Part shown: positions 6,834 through 6,922 of the stretch, one piece after another
How positions within the stretch are numbered: the first letter of the stretch is position 1
Layout of the letters: each line of letters starts with the position of its first letter
Assembly: GCA_026648125.1 (NCBI GenBank)
Contig: JAPKGD010000090.1
Span: 1 to 6,922, forward strand
Source: Bdellovibrionales bacterium
GTDB taxonomy: Bacteria > Bdellovibrionota > Bdellovibrionia > Bdellovibrionales > UBA1609
Length of the DNA stretch: 6,922 nucleotides
Reading direction: 5' to 3'
Position numbers and translations under genes: made by a program
Notes under the pieces: generated by a model
Databases searched by the model: none
The model's input: only the letters and a program-made list of their open reading frames with translations
What the model was told of the DNA's origin: nothing

Positions 6834-6922
6834 ATGCGCAAATCTTTGCTTTTGGGCATCGCTCTCATCGCCATAAGTGCACAGGCTGAGCCCGCAGACC
6901 AACTCACGCTGACCATGCCACA
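6834..6922 (+). CDS. Exported protein of unknown function, 3' end cut by window
   Basis: Only 29 complete codons are visible. They encode MRKSLLLGIALIAISAQA followed by EPADQLTLTMP. This is a textbook Sec signal peptide: Arg-Lys start, short hydrophobic core, and an AQA cleavage motif after residue 18, with no lipobox cysteine. The start is supported by a perfect AGGAGG 8 bases upstream. The mature part is too short to name a family. It lies behind a terminator, so it is probably its own transcription unit and need not be related to the upstream operon. Confidence 0.85.
   Translation, partial: MRKSLLLGIALIAISAQAEPADQLTLTMP

Overview
The window is a protein-coding stretch of a bacterial chromosome with roughly even base composition. 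All genes are on the + strand and there are almost no gaps. Two of the three proteins begin with, or are predicted to begin with, a Sec signal peptide, which suggests a diderm (Gram-negative) bacterium. I would guess a Bdellovibrio-like or delta-proteobacterial lineage, but that rests on general impression only and no marker gene confirms it.

Layout. Bases 2-3532 hold the 3' part of a very large gene whose start lies upstream of the window. It encodes an AAA+ ATPase whose intact motor resembles the second (D2) module of ClpA/ClpB/ClpC. A probable degenerate D1-like module precedes the motor, and about 360 unrecognised residues follow it. One base after its stop codon, bases 3534-6710 encode a 1058-residue protein with an N-terminal signal peptide. 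It is a fusion of a SpoVR-like (YcgB) domain and a YhbH/YeaH-like (DUF444) von Willebrand A domain, joined through a glycine-rich linker. A strong intrinsic terminator (6741-6769) closes the operon. After a short gap, a third gene starts at 6834 with a strong ribosome binding site and a clear signal peptide, and it runs off the right edge.

How they work together. In many bacteria SpoVR, YhbH/YeaH and the AAA+ kinase PrkA/YeaG form a three-protein set. Here the set seems to be rebuilt: SpoVR and YhbH are one polypeptide, that polypeptide carries an export signal, and the ATPase next to it is Clp-like rather than PrkA-like. AAA+ ATPases commonly act with VWA-domain proteins (for example MoxR/VWA pairs), so the two proteins are likely partners. 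The puzzle is topology, because an exported VWA/SpoVR protein would be separated from an ATP-dependent motor unless the motor is exported too or the leader acts as an anchor. This rewired, apparently exported SpoVR-YhbH/Clp-like pair is the best candidate in the window for an undescribed system.
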